Origin: Rubrivivax sp.
GTDB lineage: Bacteria; Pseudomonadota; Gammaproteobacteria; Burkholderiales; Burkholderiaceae_C
Direction: 5' to 3'
Assembly: GCA_027487905.1 (NCBI GenBank)
Contig: JAIYCR010000095.1
Coordinates: 1 to 64,000 of the forward strand
DNA length: 64,000 bases
Shown: piece after piece, positions 31,941 to 40,910 of the stretch
Layout: each line of letters opens with the position of its first letter
How positions within the stretch are numbered: position 1 is the stretch's first letter
The notes under the pieces: generated by a model
What the model was told of the DNA's origin: nothing
What the model saw: only the letters and a program-made list of their open reading frames with translations
Database searches by the model: none
Made by a program: the position numbers and the translations under genes

Positions 31941-34202
31941 ATGTATATCAACCTCATGCGCAACACAAGCCCCGACGCCACGAGCGCCACACTTCTCAGC
32001 GAAGTCACCGGCACGGTTCTCGGTCACCGCGATGGCCACGGCTTCCTCAGTGCCGATGACCGCAGCATTTCCGATGTCTTCCTGTCCTCGCAGGAGATGC
32101 GGGCGGTGCTGCACCGCGACCGCGTGCGCGTGCGCGTGGTCCGCCTGGACAAGCGCGGCCGGCCGGAGGGCCGCATCCTCGAGATCCTCGAGCGCCGGCC
32201 GACGCCCATCATCGGTCGCCTGCTCAACGAGTCCGGTGTCTGGCTGGTCGCACCCGAGGACAAGCGCTTCGGGCAGGACGTGCTCATTCCCAAGAACGCC
32301 ACCGGAACCGCGCAGGCGGGGCAGGTGGTGGCGGTTGAACTCACCGAGCCGCCGTCGATGTATTCGCAGCCGGTGGGCCGGGTGGTCGAGGTGCTCGGCG
32401 AGATCGACGACCCCGGCATGGAGATCGAGATCGCGGTGCGCAAGTACGAGGTGCCGCATCGTTTCTCGCCGCAGACCCTGGCCGAAGCGGCGGCGCTGCC
32501 CGAGCGCATCCGCGCCGCGGACGGTGCGCACCGGGTGGACCTCACCGACGTGGCGCTGGTCACCATCGACGGCGAGGATGCACGCGACTTCGACGATGCG
32601 GTCTATTGCGAACCCGCCCGTGTGGGCCGGGGCAAAGGCTGGCGCCTGCTCGTGGCCATCGCCGATGTCAGCCACTATGTGAAGCCGGGCGAGGCGCTGG
32701 ACGCCGATGCCTTCCAGCGGGCCACATCGGTCTATTTCCCGCGGCGGGTCATTCCGATGCTGCCGGAGAAGATCTCCAACGGCCTGTGTTCGCTCAACCC
32801 GGACGAGCAGCGTCTGTCCATGGTGTGCGACATGCTGGTCGATGCGGCCGGCGAGGTCAGGGCCTACCAGTTCTACCCGGCGGTGATCCGCTCGCACGCG
32901 CGCCTGACCTACACCGAGGTCGCCACCGTGCTGGCCAACACCCGCGGCCCCGAGGCCGCCCGGCGCGCCGAGCTGCTGCCGCACCTGCTGCACCTGCACG
33001 AGGTCTACCGCGCGCTGCTCAAGCAGCGCAGCGTGCGCGGGGCCATCGACTTCGAGACCACCGAGACGCAGATCGTCTGCGACGACAGCGGGCGCATCGA
33101 GGCCATCGTGCCGCGCACCCGCACCGAGGCCCACCGTCTCATCGAGGAGGCCATGCTGGCTGCCAACGTGTGCGCGGCTGACTTCATTCAGCGCGCCGAG
33201 CACCCGTCGCTGTACCGGGTGCACGAAGGGCCGACGCCCGAGAAGCGGCTGACGCTGCAGAACTACCTGCGCGCGCTGGGCCTGGGCCTGAGCATTTCCG
33301 ACGACCCCAAGCCGGCCGATTTCCAGGCCCTGGCGCTGGCCACCCGCGACCGGCCGGACGCGGCGCAGATCCACTCGATGCTGCTGCGCTCGATGCAGCA
33401 GGCCATCTACACCCCGGTCAACGGCGGGCACTTCGGGCTCGCCTATCCGGCCTACACGCACTTCACCAGCCCGATCCGGCGCTATCCGGACCTGCTGGTG
33501 CACCGGGTCATCAAGGCCATCCTGCAGGGCCGGCGCTATGCCTTCCAGGCACCGCCACCGCCCGATGTTGCCAAGCCCAAGGGTGCACGCGCGGCGCCGG
33601 TGGATGCCGGCCAATGGGAGCAGGCCGGCGTGCACTGCAGCGGCAACGAGCGGCGTGCCGACGAGGCGTCGCGCGACGTGGAGGCCTGGCTCAAGTGCCG
33701 CTTCATGCGCGACCGCCTGGGCGAGGAGTTCGGCGGCACGGTGAGCTCGGTCACCGGCTTCGGGCTCTTCGTCGTGCTCGACGGGCTCTATGTGGACGGG
33801 CTGGTGCACATCACCGAGCTCGGCGGGGAGTACTTCCGCTTCGACGAGGTTCGCCAGGAGCTGCGGGGCGAGCGCACCGGCGTGCGTTTCGCGGTGGGAA
33901 GCCGCGTGCGGGTGCAGGTGAGCCGGGTCGATCTGGACGCGCGCCGCATCGACTTCCGTCTGGTGAAGGATGCGCTGGCCGAGCCTTTGCCCAAGGCAGG
34001 GCGCGGCAAGGCGGCGCGAGCGGCCGACGCGGGCTCGGCCGCGGCGGACCTCTCCGAGTTGCAGACCCGCGACCGGCAAGCCAAGGCGCGCACCCGGGAG
34101 GCCGAGCGGCAACGACCCGGCGCTTCGGCCGCGGCGACGCGGGCCAAGGGCGCCGGCAAGAAGCCCGCCGGGGCCACCCGCAAGGCCCGGCGTTCGCGCT
34201 GA
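31941..34202 (+). CDS. rnr: Ribonuclease R
   Basis: Processive 3'-5' exoribonuclease that degrades structured RNA and takes part in rRNA and tmRNA quality control. Cold-shock-like domains come first, then the RNB catalytic domain with DFDDAVY and its clustered aspartates. An S1 domain (GTVSSVTGFGLFVVLDGLYVDGLVHI) and a basic Lys/Arg-rich tail follow. It is 753 residues from the ATG at 31941. A second ATG at 31956 is possible, but AAGGA sits right before the first, so the exact start is uncertain by five residues. The gene ends four bases before the convergent nnr gene. Confidence 0.95.
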   Translation: MYINLMRNTSPDATSATLLSEVTGTVLGHRDGHGFLSADDRSISDVFLSSQEMRAVLHRDRVRVRVVRLDKRGRPEGRILEILERRPTPIIGRLLNESGVWLVAPEDKRFGQDVLIPKNATGTAQAGQVVAVELTEPPSMYSQPVGRVVEVLGEIDDPGMEIEIAVRKYEVPHRFSPQTLAEAAALPERIRAADGAHRVDLTDVALVTIDGEDARDFDDAVYCEPARVGRGKGWRLLVAIADVSHYVKPGEALDADAFQRATSVYFPRRVIPMLPEKISNGLCSLNPDEQRLSMVCDMLVDAAGEVRAYQFYPAVIRSHARLTYTEVATVLANTRGPEAARRAELLPHLLHLHEVYRALLKQRSVRGAIDFETTETQIVCDDSGRIEAIVPRTRTEAHRLIEEAMLAANVCAADFIQRAEHPSLYRVHEGPTPEKRLTLQNYLRALGLGLSISDDPKPADFQALALATRDRPDAAQIHSMLLRSMQQAIYTPVNGGHFGLAYPAYTHFTSPIRRYPDLLVHRVIKAILQGRRYAFQAPPPPDVAKPKGARAAPVDAGQWEQAGVHCSGNERRADEASRDVEAWLKCRFMRDRLGEEFGGTVSSVTGFGLFVVLDGLYVDGLVHITELGGEYFRFDEVRQELRGERTGVRFAVGSRVRVQVSRVDLDARRIDFRLVKDALAEPLPKAGRGKAARAADAGSAAADLSELQTRDRQAKARTREAERQRPGASAAATRAKGAGKKPAGATRKARRSR
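31942..31947 (-). promoter_or_regulatory. Candidate -10 element for tRNA-Leu
   Basis: On the minus strand this reads TATACA, about 20 bases before the mature tRNA 5' end, with TTGTGT 15 bases further upstream as a possible -35. It overlaps the first codons of rnr, so the two divergent genes may compete for polymerase. Confidence 0.35.
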
Positions 34203-34206
34203 GGGC

Positions 34207-35889
34207 TCAGCCGGCGTCCGCGCCGCAGGAGCCGGACCGGCCGCGGGGGCCGGTCTGAACGACGCCCGCCCGGGCCTCCCACATGCGCTCGATCAGGTCG
34301 GCGGCCCTCAAGGGGCCGACCGTCACGACCTGCGCGACGGCGCCGTGCAGGCGGCAGGTTTCGCAGGCGGCATCGAAGGCGAGGTCCAGCGGGTCCCGGC
34401 CGTGCCCCGACAGGCCGGCCCAGAGGCCGCCGAGCCAACCGGCCAGCACGTCGCCCGTTCCGGCGGTGGCCAGCGCCGGCCCGCCCGTGGGGTTGACGAC
34501 GATTCGCCCGCCGGGCAGCGCCACCAGCGTGCCCGAGCCCTTGAGCACCGCCACCGACGAGAAACGCGAGGCCAGTGCGCGAGCGGCTGCCGGTCGGTCC
34601 TGCTGCACGGCGGCCACGCTGCAGCCGAGCAGGCGCGCGGCCTCCAGCGGGTGGGGTGTGATCACCGCGGGCAGGCCTCGGGAAGAGCGCTCAAGCCAGG
34701 CCCGTTGCAGCGCCGGGTCGCCGGCCAGGACGTTCAGCGCGTCCGCATCGAGCACCAGGCGGGCCGCGTGTTCTATCAAGGGGTCGAGCAGCGGGCGGAT
34801 GTCCTGTCCGCCGCCGCAGCCGGCCACCACGGTGCGCCCGGCGGTGACGGCGGCTTCGGTCAGGCGATCCGGCGCCAGCACCATCAGTTCGAGGCGGGCG
34901 AGCGGTCGTCGAGGTGTCCCGGGGCCGGTCGCCGCCCCAGGCTCGCTCGCCAGCGATGCGCACCACACCCGGCCGGCACCGGCAGCCAGCGCCGCTGCGC
35001 TGGCGAGTTCTGCCGCGCCTTCCATGCCGATGGCGCCGCCGACCACGATCACATCGCCCTGGCTGCCCTTGTGGCTTGCATGCGGGCGCGCTGGCTGCGG
35101 CGTGTTCAAGGCGCCGAGGACGGCAGTGGCCCCGCCGGCGGCCGAGCCGTCCGCCAGCAGGTCGGCAACCGCGTCCGCAAGGCCGAGCGGGTCCACCCAC
35201 ACCTGCCCGGCGTGGTCTCGACCGGCGCCGGTGAAAAGGCCCGGCTTGCCGGCGATGAAGCTCAGCGTGTGCGATGCCTGAACCGCTTCGCCTGCGACCG
35301 CGCCAGTGTCGGCGCACAGGCCGGTGGGCACATCCACCGCCAGCACCAGCCCGGGGTGTTCGTTCAGGCGCCGCACACCCCGCAGCAGCCGCCCGGTCGG
35401 TGGCAGCCGTGCGCCGATGCCCAGCAAGGCGTCGATGAGGATCGCATCCGCGGCCGGGCGCCCGATCGTCGTTTCCTGCCCGTCATCCCCGTCCGACGAC
35501 ACGTGAAGGCAGCCGCTTTGCAGGGCTTCGGTCCAGGCCCGGGCCACAGCGGGCGGCAGGCGCTTCAGATCGGCCGGATCGAAGGCGGGAAGCACTTCGA
35601 CGCGTCGACCCCAGCGGGCCAGCGCAGTGGCCGCGATCAGTCCGTCGCCGCCGTTGTGCCCGGGGCCGCACTCCACCCGCACGAGCGGTGCGTGCGGGGC
35701 CAGCGCCAGGGCCAGGCGGGCCAGCGAAAGGCCCGCCCGCCGCATCAGCGGGGAGGCCTCGTCGCTGATGCCTTGAAGCGCCGCCTGCTCGACGGCACGC
35801 GTCTGGGCGATGGTCAGCAGCGGGCTCGCGGCCCCGCGTGGCCAGCGCTGCACCAGGTCGCAGGGCAGGGCGCTGCTTGGTCGGTTCAT
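34207..35889 (-). CDS. nnr: Bifunctional NAD(P)H-hydrate epimerase / ADP-dependent dehydratase
   Basis: Metabolite-repair enzyme that restores damaged, hydrated NAD(P)H. The N-terminal YjeF-type epimerase domain (about 1-230) shows GPGHNGGDGL and the VDVPTGL segment. The C-terminal ribokinase-like dehydratase domain (about 250-560) shows ITPHPLEAARLLG and GTGDVLAG with its catalytic Asp. I chose the start at 35889 (560 residues); extending further upstream would run through the rpsB promoter and leader. It is divergent from rpsB and convergent with rnr. Confidence 0.93.
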   Translation of the reverse strand: MNRPSSALPCDLVQRWPRGAASPLLTIAQTRAVEQAALQGISDEASPLMRRAGLSLARLALALAPHAPLVRVECGPGHNGGDGLIAATALARWGRRVEVLPAFDPADLKRLPPAVARAWTEALQSGCLHVSSDGDDGQETTIGRPAADAILIDALLGIGARLPPTGRLLRGVRRLNEHPGLVLAVDVPTGLCADTGAVAGEAVQASHTLSFIAGKPGLFTGAGRDHAGQVWVDPLGLADAVADLLADGSAAGGATAVLGALNTPQPARPHASHKGSQGDVIVVGGAIGMEGAAELASAAALAAGAGRVWCASLASEPGAATGPGTPRRPLARLELMVLAPDRLTEAAVTAGRTVVAGCGGGQDIRPLLDPLIEHAARLVLDADALNVLAGDPALQRAWLERSSRGLPAVITPHPLEAARLLGCSVAAVQQDRPAAARALASRFSSVAVLKGSGTLVALPGGRIVVNPTGGPALATAGTGDVLAGWLGGLWAGLSGHGRDPLDLAFDAACETCRLHGAVAQVVTVGPLRAADLIERMWEARAGVVQTGPRGRSGSCGADAG

Positions 35890-35906
35890 TCGGTGGATGC
35901 TAAACT
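35877..35906 (+). promoter_or_regulatory. Candidate promoter of the rpsB-tsf operon
   Basis: TTGGTC at 35877-35882, an 18-base spacer, then TAAACT at 35901-35906. It overlaps the first codons of the divergent nnr gene. It would start a leader of about 225 bases before rpsB. Confidence 0.45.
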
Positions 35907-36017
35907 CCGCAGGCTTTGTCGAACGGGCGCCGCAATGCTTTCGCAGCGTCTGGCGCGTCAACGCCAAGGCAGAGGCCGAGCCGGCCACCGCACTGGTGAC
36001 CTCCGCCCCCCTCCAGC

Positions 36018-36089
36018 CCTGCGGGTTGCGTCCCGACAGAGCCAATCCCGAAGCGAACCACCCGAAAGGTGTCGGACAGCCCCCGCAGG
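36018..36089 (+). promoter_or_regulatory. Nested stem in the rpsB 5' leader
   Basis: Bases 36018-36025 pair perfectly with 36082-36089 (8 bp, CCTGCGGG with CCCGCAGG). Inside this, 36033-36038 pair with 36070-36075 (6 bp, CCGACA with TGTCGG). The short internal loop has 7 bases on one side and 6 on the other. Ribosomal protein S2 is known to repress its own mRNA through a structured leader in enterobacteria. This could be the equivalent here, by inference. Confidence 0.45.
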
Positions 36090-36137
36090 CTGCGCCGATG
36101 CAGGATCGCTTCAAGCCACAACCTTTTGGAGCTACCC

Positions 36138-36887
36138 ATGCCCGTGACGATGCGCGAAATGCTGGAAGCCGGTGTCCATTTCGGACACCAGACCCGCTTC
36201 TGGAACCCCAAGATGGCCCCGTTCCTCTACGGCCATCGCAACAAGATCCACATCATCAACCTCGAGAAGACGCAGCCGCTCTTCGAGGAGGCGATGAAGT
36301 TCGCGCGCCAGCTGGCCGCGCGCCGCGGCACCATCCTGCTCGTGGGCACCAAGCGCCAGGCCCGCGACGTCATTTCCGTCGAAGCCCGCCGCTGCGGCAT
36401 GCCCTTCGTCGACCAGCGCTGGCTCGGCGGCATGCTCACCAACTTCAAGACGGTCAAGGGATCGCTCAAGAAGCTCAAGGACATGCAGGCCCAGGTCGAG
36501 GCCGGTGGCGACACCCGCACGAAGAAGGAAGCCCTGATGTTCGAGCGCGAGCTGAACAAGCTCGAGAAGGACATCGGCGGCATCCAGGACATGAACGCGC
36601 TGCCTGACGCCATGTTCGTGATCGACGTCGGCTACCACAAGATCGCCGTGGCCGAGGCCAAGAAGCTGGGCATCCCGGTGATCGGCATCGTCGACTCCAA
36701 CCACTCGCCGGACGGCATCGACTACGTCATCCCCGGCAACGATGACTCCTCCAAGGCCGTGGCGCTGTATGCCAAGGCCATCGCCGACGCCATCGTCGAA
36801 GGCAAGAACAACGCGACCCGTGACATCGTTCCGGTCGTCGCGGCCGAGGGCGACGACTTCGTCGAGGTGCAGGAAGCCGCGAACTGA
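36138..36887 (+). CDS. rpsB: 30S ribosomal protein S2
   Basis: Structural protein of the small subunit. The N-terminus [26 protein letters not shown] and the segment [10 protein letters not shown] are diagnostic, and 249 residues is normal. The ATG at 36138 matches the family start; an in-frame upstream ATG at 36069 lies in the structured leader. It opens the conserved supercluster rpsB-tsf-pyrH-frr-uppS-cdsA-dxr-rseP-bamA. A terminator-like hairpin separates it from tsf. Confidence 0.98.
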   Translation: MPVTMREMLEAGVHFGHQTRFWNPKMAPFLYGHRNKIHIINLEKTQPLFEEAMKFARQLAARRGTILLVGTKRQARDVISVEARRCGMPFVDQRWLGGMLTNFKTVKGSLKKLKDMQAQVEAGGDTRTKKEALMFERELNKLEKDIGGIQDMNALPDAMFVIDVGYHKIAVAEAKKLGIPVIGIVDSNHSPDGIDYVIPGNDDSSKAVALYAKAIADAIVEGKNNATRDIVPVVAAEGDDFVEVQEAAN

Positions 36888-36935
36888 ACATCCGGAAGGC
36901 TGGCCGCGCCGCGGCTGCCTCCACACCAGGTTCAC

Positions 36936-36957
36936 GGGGCTCTCACGAGCCCCTTTT
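36936..36957 (+). terminator. Terminator-like hairpin (attenuator) between rpsB and tsf
   Basis: A 7-bp stem (GGGGCTC 36936-36942 with GAGCCCC 36947-36953), a 4-base loop and four T residues. It lies 49 bases after the rpsB stop and before tsf. Partial termination here would lower EF-Ts relative to S2, as described for other proteobacteria. Confidence 0.7.
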
Positions 36958-37018
36958 GTCGAATGCGGGGCCTGCCCCGTGCGATCGGGGCGCCGAGTGC
37001 CCCATGGAGAGGAATGAA

Positions 37019-37909
37019 ATGGCTGCAATCACCGCAAGCATGGTCGCCGAGCTTCGCGCCAAGACCGATGCCCCGATGATGGAGTGCAAGAAGGCCCTGA
37101 CCGAGGCCGCGGGCGACATGGAGCGTGCCGAGGAGCTGCTGCGCGTCAAGCTGGGCAGCAAGGCCGGCAAGGCAGCCTCGCGCATCACCGCCGAGGGCGT
37201 CGTGGCCGTCAGCGTGGCCGGTGGCACCGGCGCCTTGGTGGAGGTCAACTGCGAGACGGACTTCGTCTCCAAGAACGACGACTTCCTCGCCTTCGCCCGC
37301 GCCTGCGCCGAGCTGATCGCCCAGCACAACCCGGCCGATGTGGCCGCCCTGGGCGCGCTCGCGCTGTCGCAGGCAAGCTTCGGCCCCACCGTGGAAGACG
37401 TGCGCAAGGGCCTGATCGGCAAGATCGGCGAGAACATGTCGGTGCGCCGCTTCGTCCGCTACGAAGGCCAGGGCGCGCTGGCCAGCTACCTGCACGGCAC
37501 CCGCATCGGCGTGCTGGTGGCCTACGAGGGCAGCGAGACCGCCGCCAAGGACGTCGCCATGCACGTGGCCGCGATGAAGCCGGTGTCGCTGAGCTCGGCC
37601 GACGTGCCCGTCGCGCTGGTCGACAAGGAGCGCTCGATCGCCAGCCAGAAGGCGGCCGAGTCGGGCAAGCCCGCGGAGATCGTCGCCAAGATGGTCGAGG
37701 GTTCGGTGCAGAAGTACCTGAAGGAGGTGAGCCTGCTCAACCAGAGCTTCGTCAAGAACGACAAGCAGACGGTGGAGGCGATGCTCAAGGCCGCCGGCAC
37801 CCAGGTGAAGGCCTTCACGCTCTACGTCGTGGGCGAGGGCATCGAGAAGAAGGTCGACGACTTCGCTGCCGAAGTGGCTGCCCAGGTGGCTGCCGCCAAG
37901 GGTCAGTGA
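37019..37909 (+). CDS. tsf: Elongation factor Ts
   Basis: Guanine-nucleotide exchange factor for EF-Tu. The N-terminus has the UBA-like [24 protein letters not shown]; the EF-Tu contact segment [14 protein letters not shown] follows near 75-88. It is 296 residues. I chose the ATG at 37019, which has a GAGAGGA ribosome-binding site at 37005-37011; an upstream in-frame ATG at 36956 lies in the terminator hairpin. Confidence 0.98.
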   Translation: MAAITASMVAELRAKTDAPMMECKKALTEAAGDMERAEELLRVKLGSKAGKAASRITAEGVVAVSVAGGTGALVEVNCETDFVSKNDDFLAFARACAELIAQHNPADVAALGALALSQASFGPTVEDVRKGLIGKIGENMSVRRFVRYEGQGALASYLHGTRIGVLVAYEGSETAAKDVAMHVAAMKPVSLSSADVPVALVDKERSIASQKAAESGKPAEIVAKMVEGSVQKYLKEVSLLNQSFVKNDKQTVEAMLKAAGTQVKAFTLYVVGEGIEKKVDDFAAEVAAQVAAAKGQ

Positions 37910-37958
37910 CGCAGGCCGTCCACTAGACTTGGTGCCCCACCGAACGGAGTCGTACCCC

Positions 37959-38669
37959 ATGGCAGCCTACAAGCGCATCCTGCTCAAGTTGTCCGGCGAG
38001 GCGCTGATGGGCGAGGACGCGTACGGCATCAACCGCGGCACCATCGTGCGCATGGTGCGCGAGGTGCAGGAAGTCACAGCGCTGGGCTGCCAGGTGGCGG
38101 TGGTCATCGGCGGGGGCAACATCTTCCGTGGCGTGGCCGGCGGCTCGGTCGGCATGGACCGCGCCACCGCCGACTACATGGGCATGCTCGCCACGGTGAT
38201 GAACTCGCTGGCGCTGGCCGACACCATGCGCCAGGAGGGCATGGTCGCGCGCGTCATGTCGGCCATCTCCATCGAGCAGGTCGTCGAGCCCTATGTGCGG
38301 CCCAAGGCGCTGCAGTACCTGGAGGAGGGCAAGGTGGTGGTCTTCGCGGCCGGCACCGGCAACCCCTTCTTCACCACCGACACCGCCGCCGCGCTGCGCG
38401 GCGCGGAGATCGGCGCGGAGATCGTGCTCAAGGCCACCAAGGTGGACGGCGTCTACAGCGCCGACCCCAACAAGGATCCCACGGCCACGCTCTACGCCCG
38501 CATCAGCTTTGACGAAGCCATCTCGCGCAACCTGCAGGTGATGGACGCGACCGCGTTCGCGCTGTGCCGCGACCAGCGCCTGCCGATCAAGGTGTTCTCG
38601 ATCTTCAAGGCCGGTGCGCTCAAGCGCGTCGTGCTCGGCGAGGACGAGGGCACGCTGGTCTACGCCTGA
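37959..38669 (+). CDS. pyrH: Uridylate kinase
   Basis: Hexameric UMP kinase of the amino-acid-kinase fold; it makes UDP. The motifs [15 protein letters not shown] and [12 protein letters not shown] are canonical, as is the 236-residue length. The ATG at 37959 begins at the conserved N-terminus; an upstream TTG at 37929 would add ten non-family residues. A TAGACT at 37924-37929 between tsf and pyrH could be a -10 for a separate promoter, with only weak support. Confidence 0.97.
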   Translation: MAAYKRILLKLSGEALMGEDAYGINRGTIVRMVREVQEVTALGCQVAVVIGGGNIFRGVAGGSVGMDRATADYMGMLATVMNSLALADTMRQEGMVARVMSAISIEQVVEPYVRPKALQYLEEGKVVVFAAGTGNPFFTTDTAAALRGAEIGAEIVLKATKVDGVYSADPNKDPTATLYARISFDEAISRNLQVMDATAFALCRDQRLPIKVFSIFKAGALKRVVLGEDEGTLVYA

Positions 38670-38726
38670 GCGACGCCGCCGGCCTCGACCCTGCCGCCCG
38701 CACCGCAACCCCTTCCGGAGAATCCC

Positions 38727-39287
38727 GTGAGCACCGCTGACATCCGCAAGACGGCCGAGCAGAAGATGCTTCGATCCATCGAGGCCCTGAAGAGCGAACT
38801 GCAGAAGATCCGGACCGGCCGGGCGCACCCGGGCATCCTCGACCAGGTGCATGTCGACTACTACGGCTCGATGGTGCCCATCAGCCAGGTCGCCAACGTG
38901 AGCCTGCTGGACGCCCGGACCATCAGCGTGCAGCCCTGGGAGAAGGGCATGGGGCCGAAGATCGAGCGCGCCATCCGCGAATCCGATCTCGGCCTGAATC
39001 CGTCGTCCCAGGGCGATCTGCTGCGCGTGCCGATGCCCGCACTCACCGAAGAGCGCCGGCGCGACCTCACCAAGGTCGTGCGCGCCTCGGGCGAGGATGC
39101 GAAGGTGGCGATCCGCAACCTGCGCCGCGACGCGAACGACCATGCCAAGCGGCTGCTCAAGGACAAGGCCATCTCCGAGGACGACGAGCGCCGCTCGCTT
39201 GACGACATCCAGCGCCTGACCGACGGCGTCATCGCCGAGATCGACCGACTGGTGAGCGCCAAGGAAGCCGAAGTGCTGGCGGTCTGA
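38727..39287 (+). CDS. frr: Ribosome recycling factor
   Basis: Splits post-termination ribosomes together with EF-G. The 186-residue protein shows [20 protein letters not shown] and VYYGS-type segments typical of the family, and the C-terminal helical bundle. The start is a GTG at 38727, preceded by a GGAG-containing ribosome-binding site (TTCCGGAGAA). It lies 57 bases after pyrH in the standard order. Confidence 0.97.
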   Translation: MSTADIRKTAEQKMLRSIEALKSELQKIRTGRAHPGILDQVHVDYYGSMVPISQVANVSLLDARTISVQPWEKGMGPKIERAIRESDLGLNPSSQGDLLRVPMPALTEERRRDLTKVVRASGEDAKVAIRNLRRDANDHAKRLLKDKAISEDDERRSLDDIQRLTDGVIAEIDRLVSAKEAEVLAV

Positions 39288-39334
39288 TCGACCTGCCGCA
39301 TCCACCCCTTCGCCGTTCCAGCCCGGGCCTGCGC

Positions 39335-40072
39335 TTGACGCCTCATCCCAAGGCCGCCGTCCCGCGGCACATCGCCATCGTCATGGATGGCAACGGACGC
39401 TGGGCGCGCAAGCGCTTCATGCCCCGCTTCTTCGGCCACAAGCAGGGCGTCGATGCCCTGGTGCGCACCGTCCAGGCCTGCGCGGACCGGGGGGTCGAGT
39501 ACCTGACGGTGTTCGCCTTCTCGTCGGAGAACTGGAAGCGGCCCGCCGAGGAGGTCTCCGGCCTGATGGGCCTGGTGCTGGTGGCCGTTTCCAAGTACCT
39601 GACACGCCTGTCGGACCAGGGTGTGCGCATCCGCATCGTCGGCGACCGCACGCAGGTGTCGGACAAGGTGCGCCAGGCCTGGGAGCAGGCCGAGGCATCG
39701 ACCTGCCACAACACCCGCATCACGCTGTCGGTGGCCTTCAACTACGGTGGCCGCTGGGACGTGGTGCAGGCCTGCCAGCAGGCGGTGCGCCTGGGCCTCG
39801 CGCCCGAGGAGATCGACGAACGCCGACTCGCCCAGCTGATGGCGCTGAGCTTCGCCCCGGACCCGGACCTGTTCATCCGCACCGGCGGCGAGGTGCGCAT
39901 CAGCAACTTCCTGCTCTGGCAGGTGGCCTATGCCGAGCTCGTCTTCAGCGACTGCCTGTGGCCGGAGTTCGGCGAGGCCGAGCTCGATGCGGCGCTGGCC
40001 GAGTTCGCGCGCCGCGACCGCCGTTTCGGCGACGTGAAGGCGCCCGAACGCATCGAGGCGAGCGCCGGGTAG
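39335..40072 (+). CDS. uppS: Undecaprenyl pyrophosphate synthase (isoprenyl transferase)
   Basis: Cis-prenyltransferase that extends FPP with IPP to C55-PP, the lipid carrier for cell-wall and O-antigen synthesis. The catalytic Asp18 is in MDGNGRWA; VFAFSSENWKRP and the terminal DLFIRTGGEVRISNF motif are conserved. The start is a TTG at 39335 (245 residues); the first ATG lies inside the active-site motif, so it cannot be the start. cdsA starts four bases after it. Confidence 0.95.
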   Translation: MTPHPKAAVPRHIAIVMDGNGRWARKRFMPRFFGHKQGVDALVRTVQACADRGVEYLTVFAFSSENWKRPAEEVSGLMGLVLVAVSKYLTRLSDQGVRIRIVGDRTQVSDKVRQAWEQAEASTCHNTRITLSVAFNYGGRWDVVQACQQAVRLGLAPEEIDERRLAQLMALSFAPDPDLFIRTGGEVRISNFLLWQVAYAELVFSDCLWPEFGEAELDAALAEFARRDRRFGDVKAPERIEASAG

Positions 40073-40076
40073 CGAC

Positions 40077-40910
40077 ATGCTGCGCCAGCGGGTCCTCACC
40101 GCCGTGATGCTGCTGGCCGTGCTGCTGCCGGCCCTGTTCGCGCGCAGCCCCTGGCCGTTTGCGCTGGTGACGGCCCTGGCCATCGCCGCGGCCGCCTGGG
40201 AGTGGTCGAGGCTGAACGGAGCGGCCAGGGCGGCCCTGCCCGTGGGTCTGGCGGTGGCCGGCAGCTGCCTGGCGGCAGCGGCGGCCGGCTGGGTGCAGGA
40301 AGCCCCGCGCTGGGTCTGGTGGAGCACCGTGCCCCTGTGGGTGCTGGGCGGCGCCTGGCTGCTGCGGGCCGGCACCGTCGGCTGGCCCCGGCTGCCGGTG
40401 CCGCTGCGCGTGGCGGCCGGCTCGGTGGCGCTGTTCCTCGCCTGGCTCGCGCTGGCTTCGGCCCGGGCAGACGGCATCAACTACATCCTTTCCATCTTCT
40501 GCCTCGTCTGGGTGGCCGACATCGCCGCCTATTTCGGCGGAAGGCGCTTCGGTCGGCGCAAGCTCGCGCCTTCGATCAGCCCGGGCAAGAGCTGGGAGGG
40601 CGTCTGGAGCGGCATGCTCGGCGTGCTGCTGCTGGCCCTGCTCTGGCTGTGGATCGACCGCCAGGGCATCACCGATTCGCGCAGCGTGTTCAGTGCCTTC
40701 GTCGCGCAGCGCGGTCCGGCGGTGGCCGTGCTGTGCTGCGTGTTCCTGGCCGGCATGAGCGTCGTCGGCGATCTGGTCGAGTCCCTGGTCAAGCGCACTG
40801 CAGGCGCCAAGGACAGCAGCAGCCTGCTGCCCGGGCACGGGGGTGTGCTCGACCGCATCGACGCGCTGCTGCCCGTCTTCCCCCTGGCCCTGGCATTGAA
40901 ATCATGGTGA
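40077..40910 (+). CDS. cdsA: Phosphatidate cytidylyltransferase
   Basis: Integral membrane enzyme that makes CDP-diacylglycerol from phosphatidate and CTP. The 277 residues are mostly hydrophobic helices. The family signature near the C-terminus reads KRTAGAKDSSSLLPGHGG, followed by LDRID. The ATG at 40077 follows uppS by four bases. Its stop overlaps the start of dxr by seven bases. Confidence 0.95.
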   Translation: MLRQRVLTAVMLLAVLLPALFARSPWPFALVTALAIAAAAWEWSRLNGAARAALPVGLAVAGSCLAAAAAGWVQEAPRWVWWSTVPLWVLGGAWLLRAGTVGWPRLPVPLRVAAGSVALFLAWLALASARADGINYILSIFCLVWVADIAAYFGGRRFGRRKLAPSISPGKSWEGVWSGMLGVLLLALLWLWIDRQGITDSRSVFSAFVAQRGPAVAVLCCVFLAGMSVVGDLVESLVKRTAGAKDSSSLLPGHGGVLDRIDALLPVFPLALALKSW

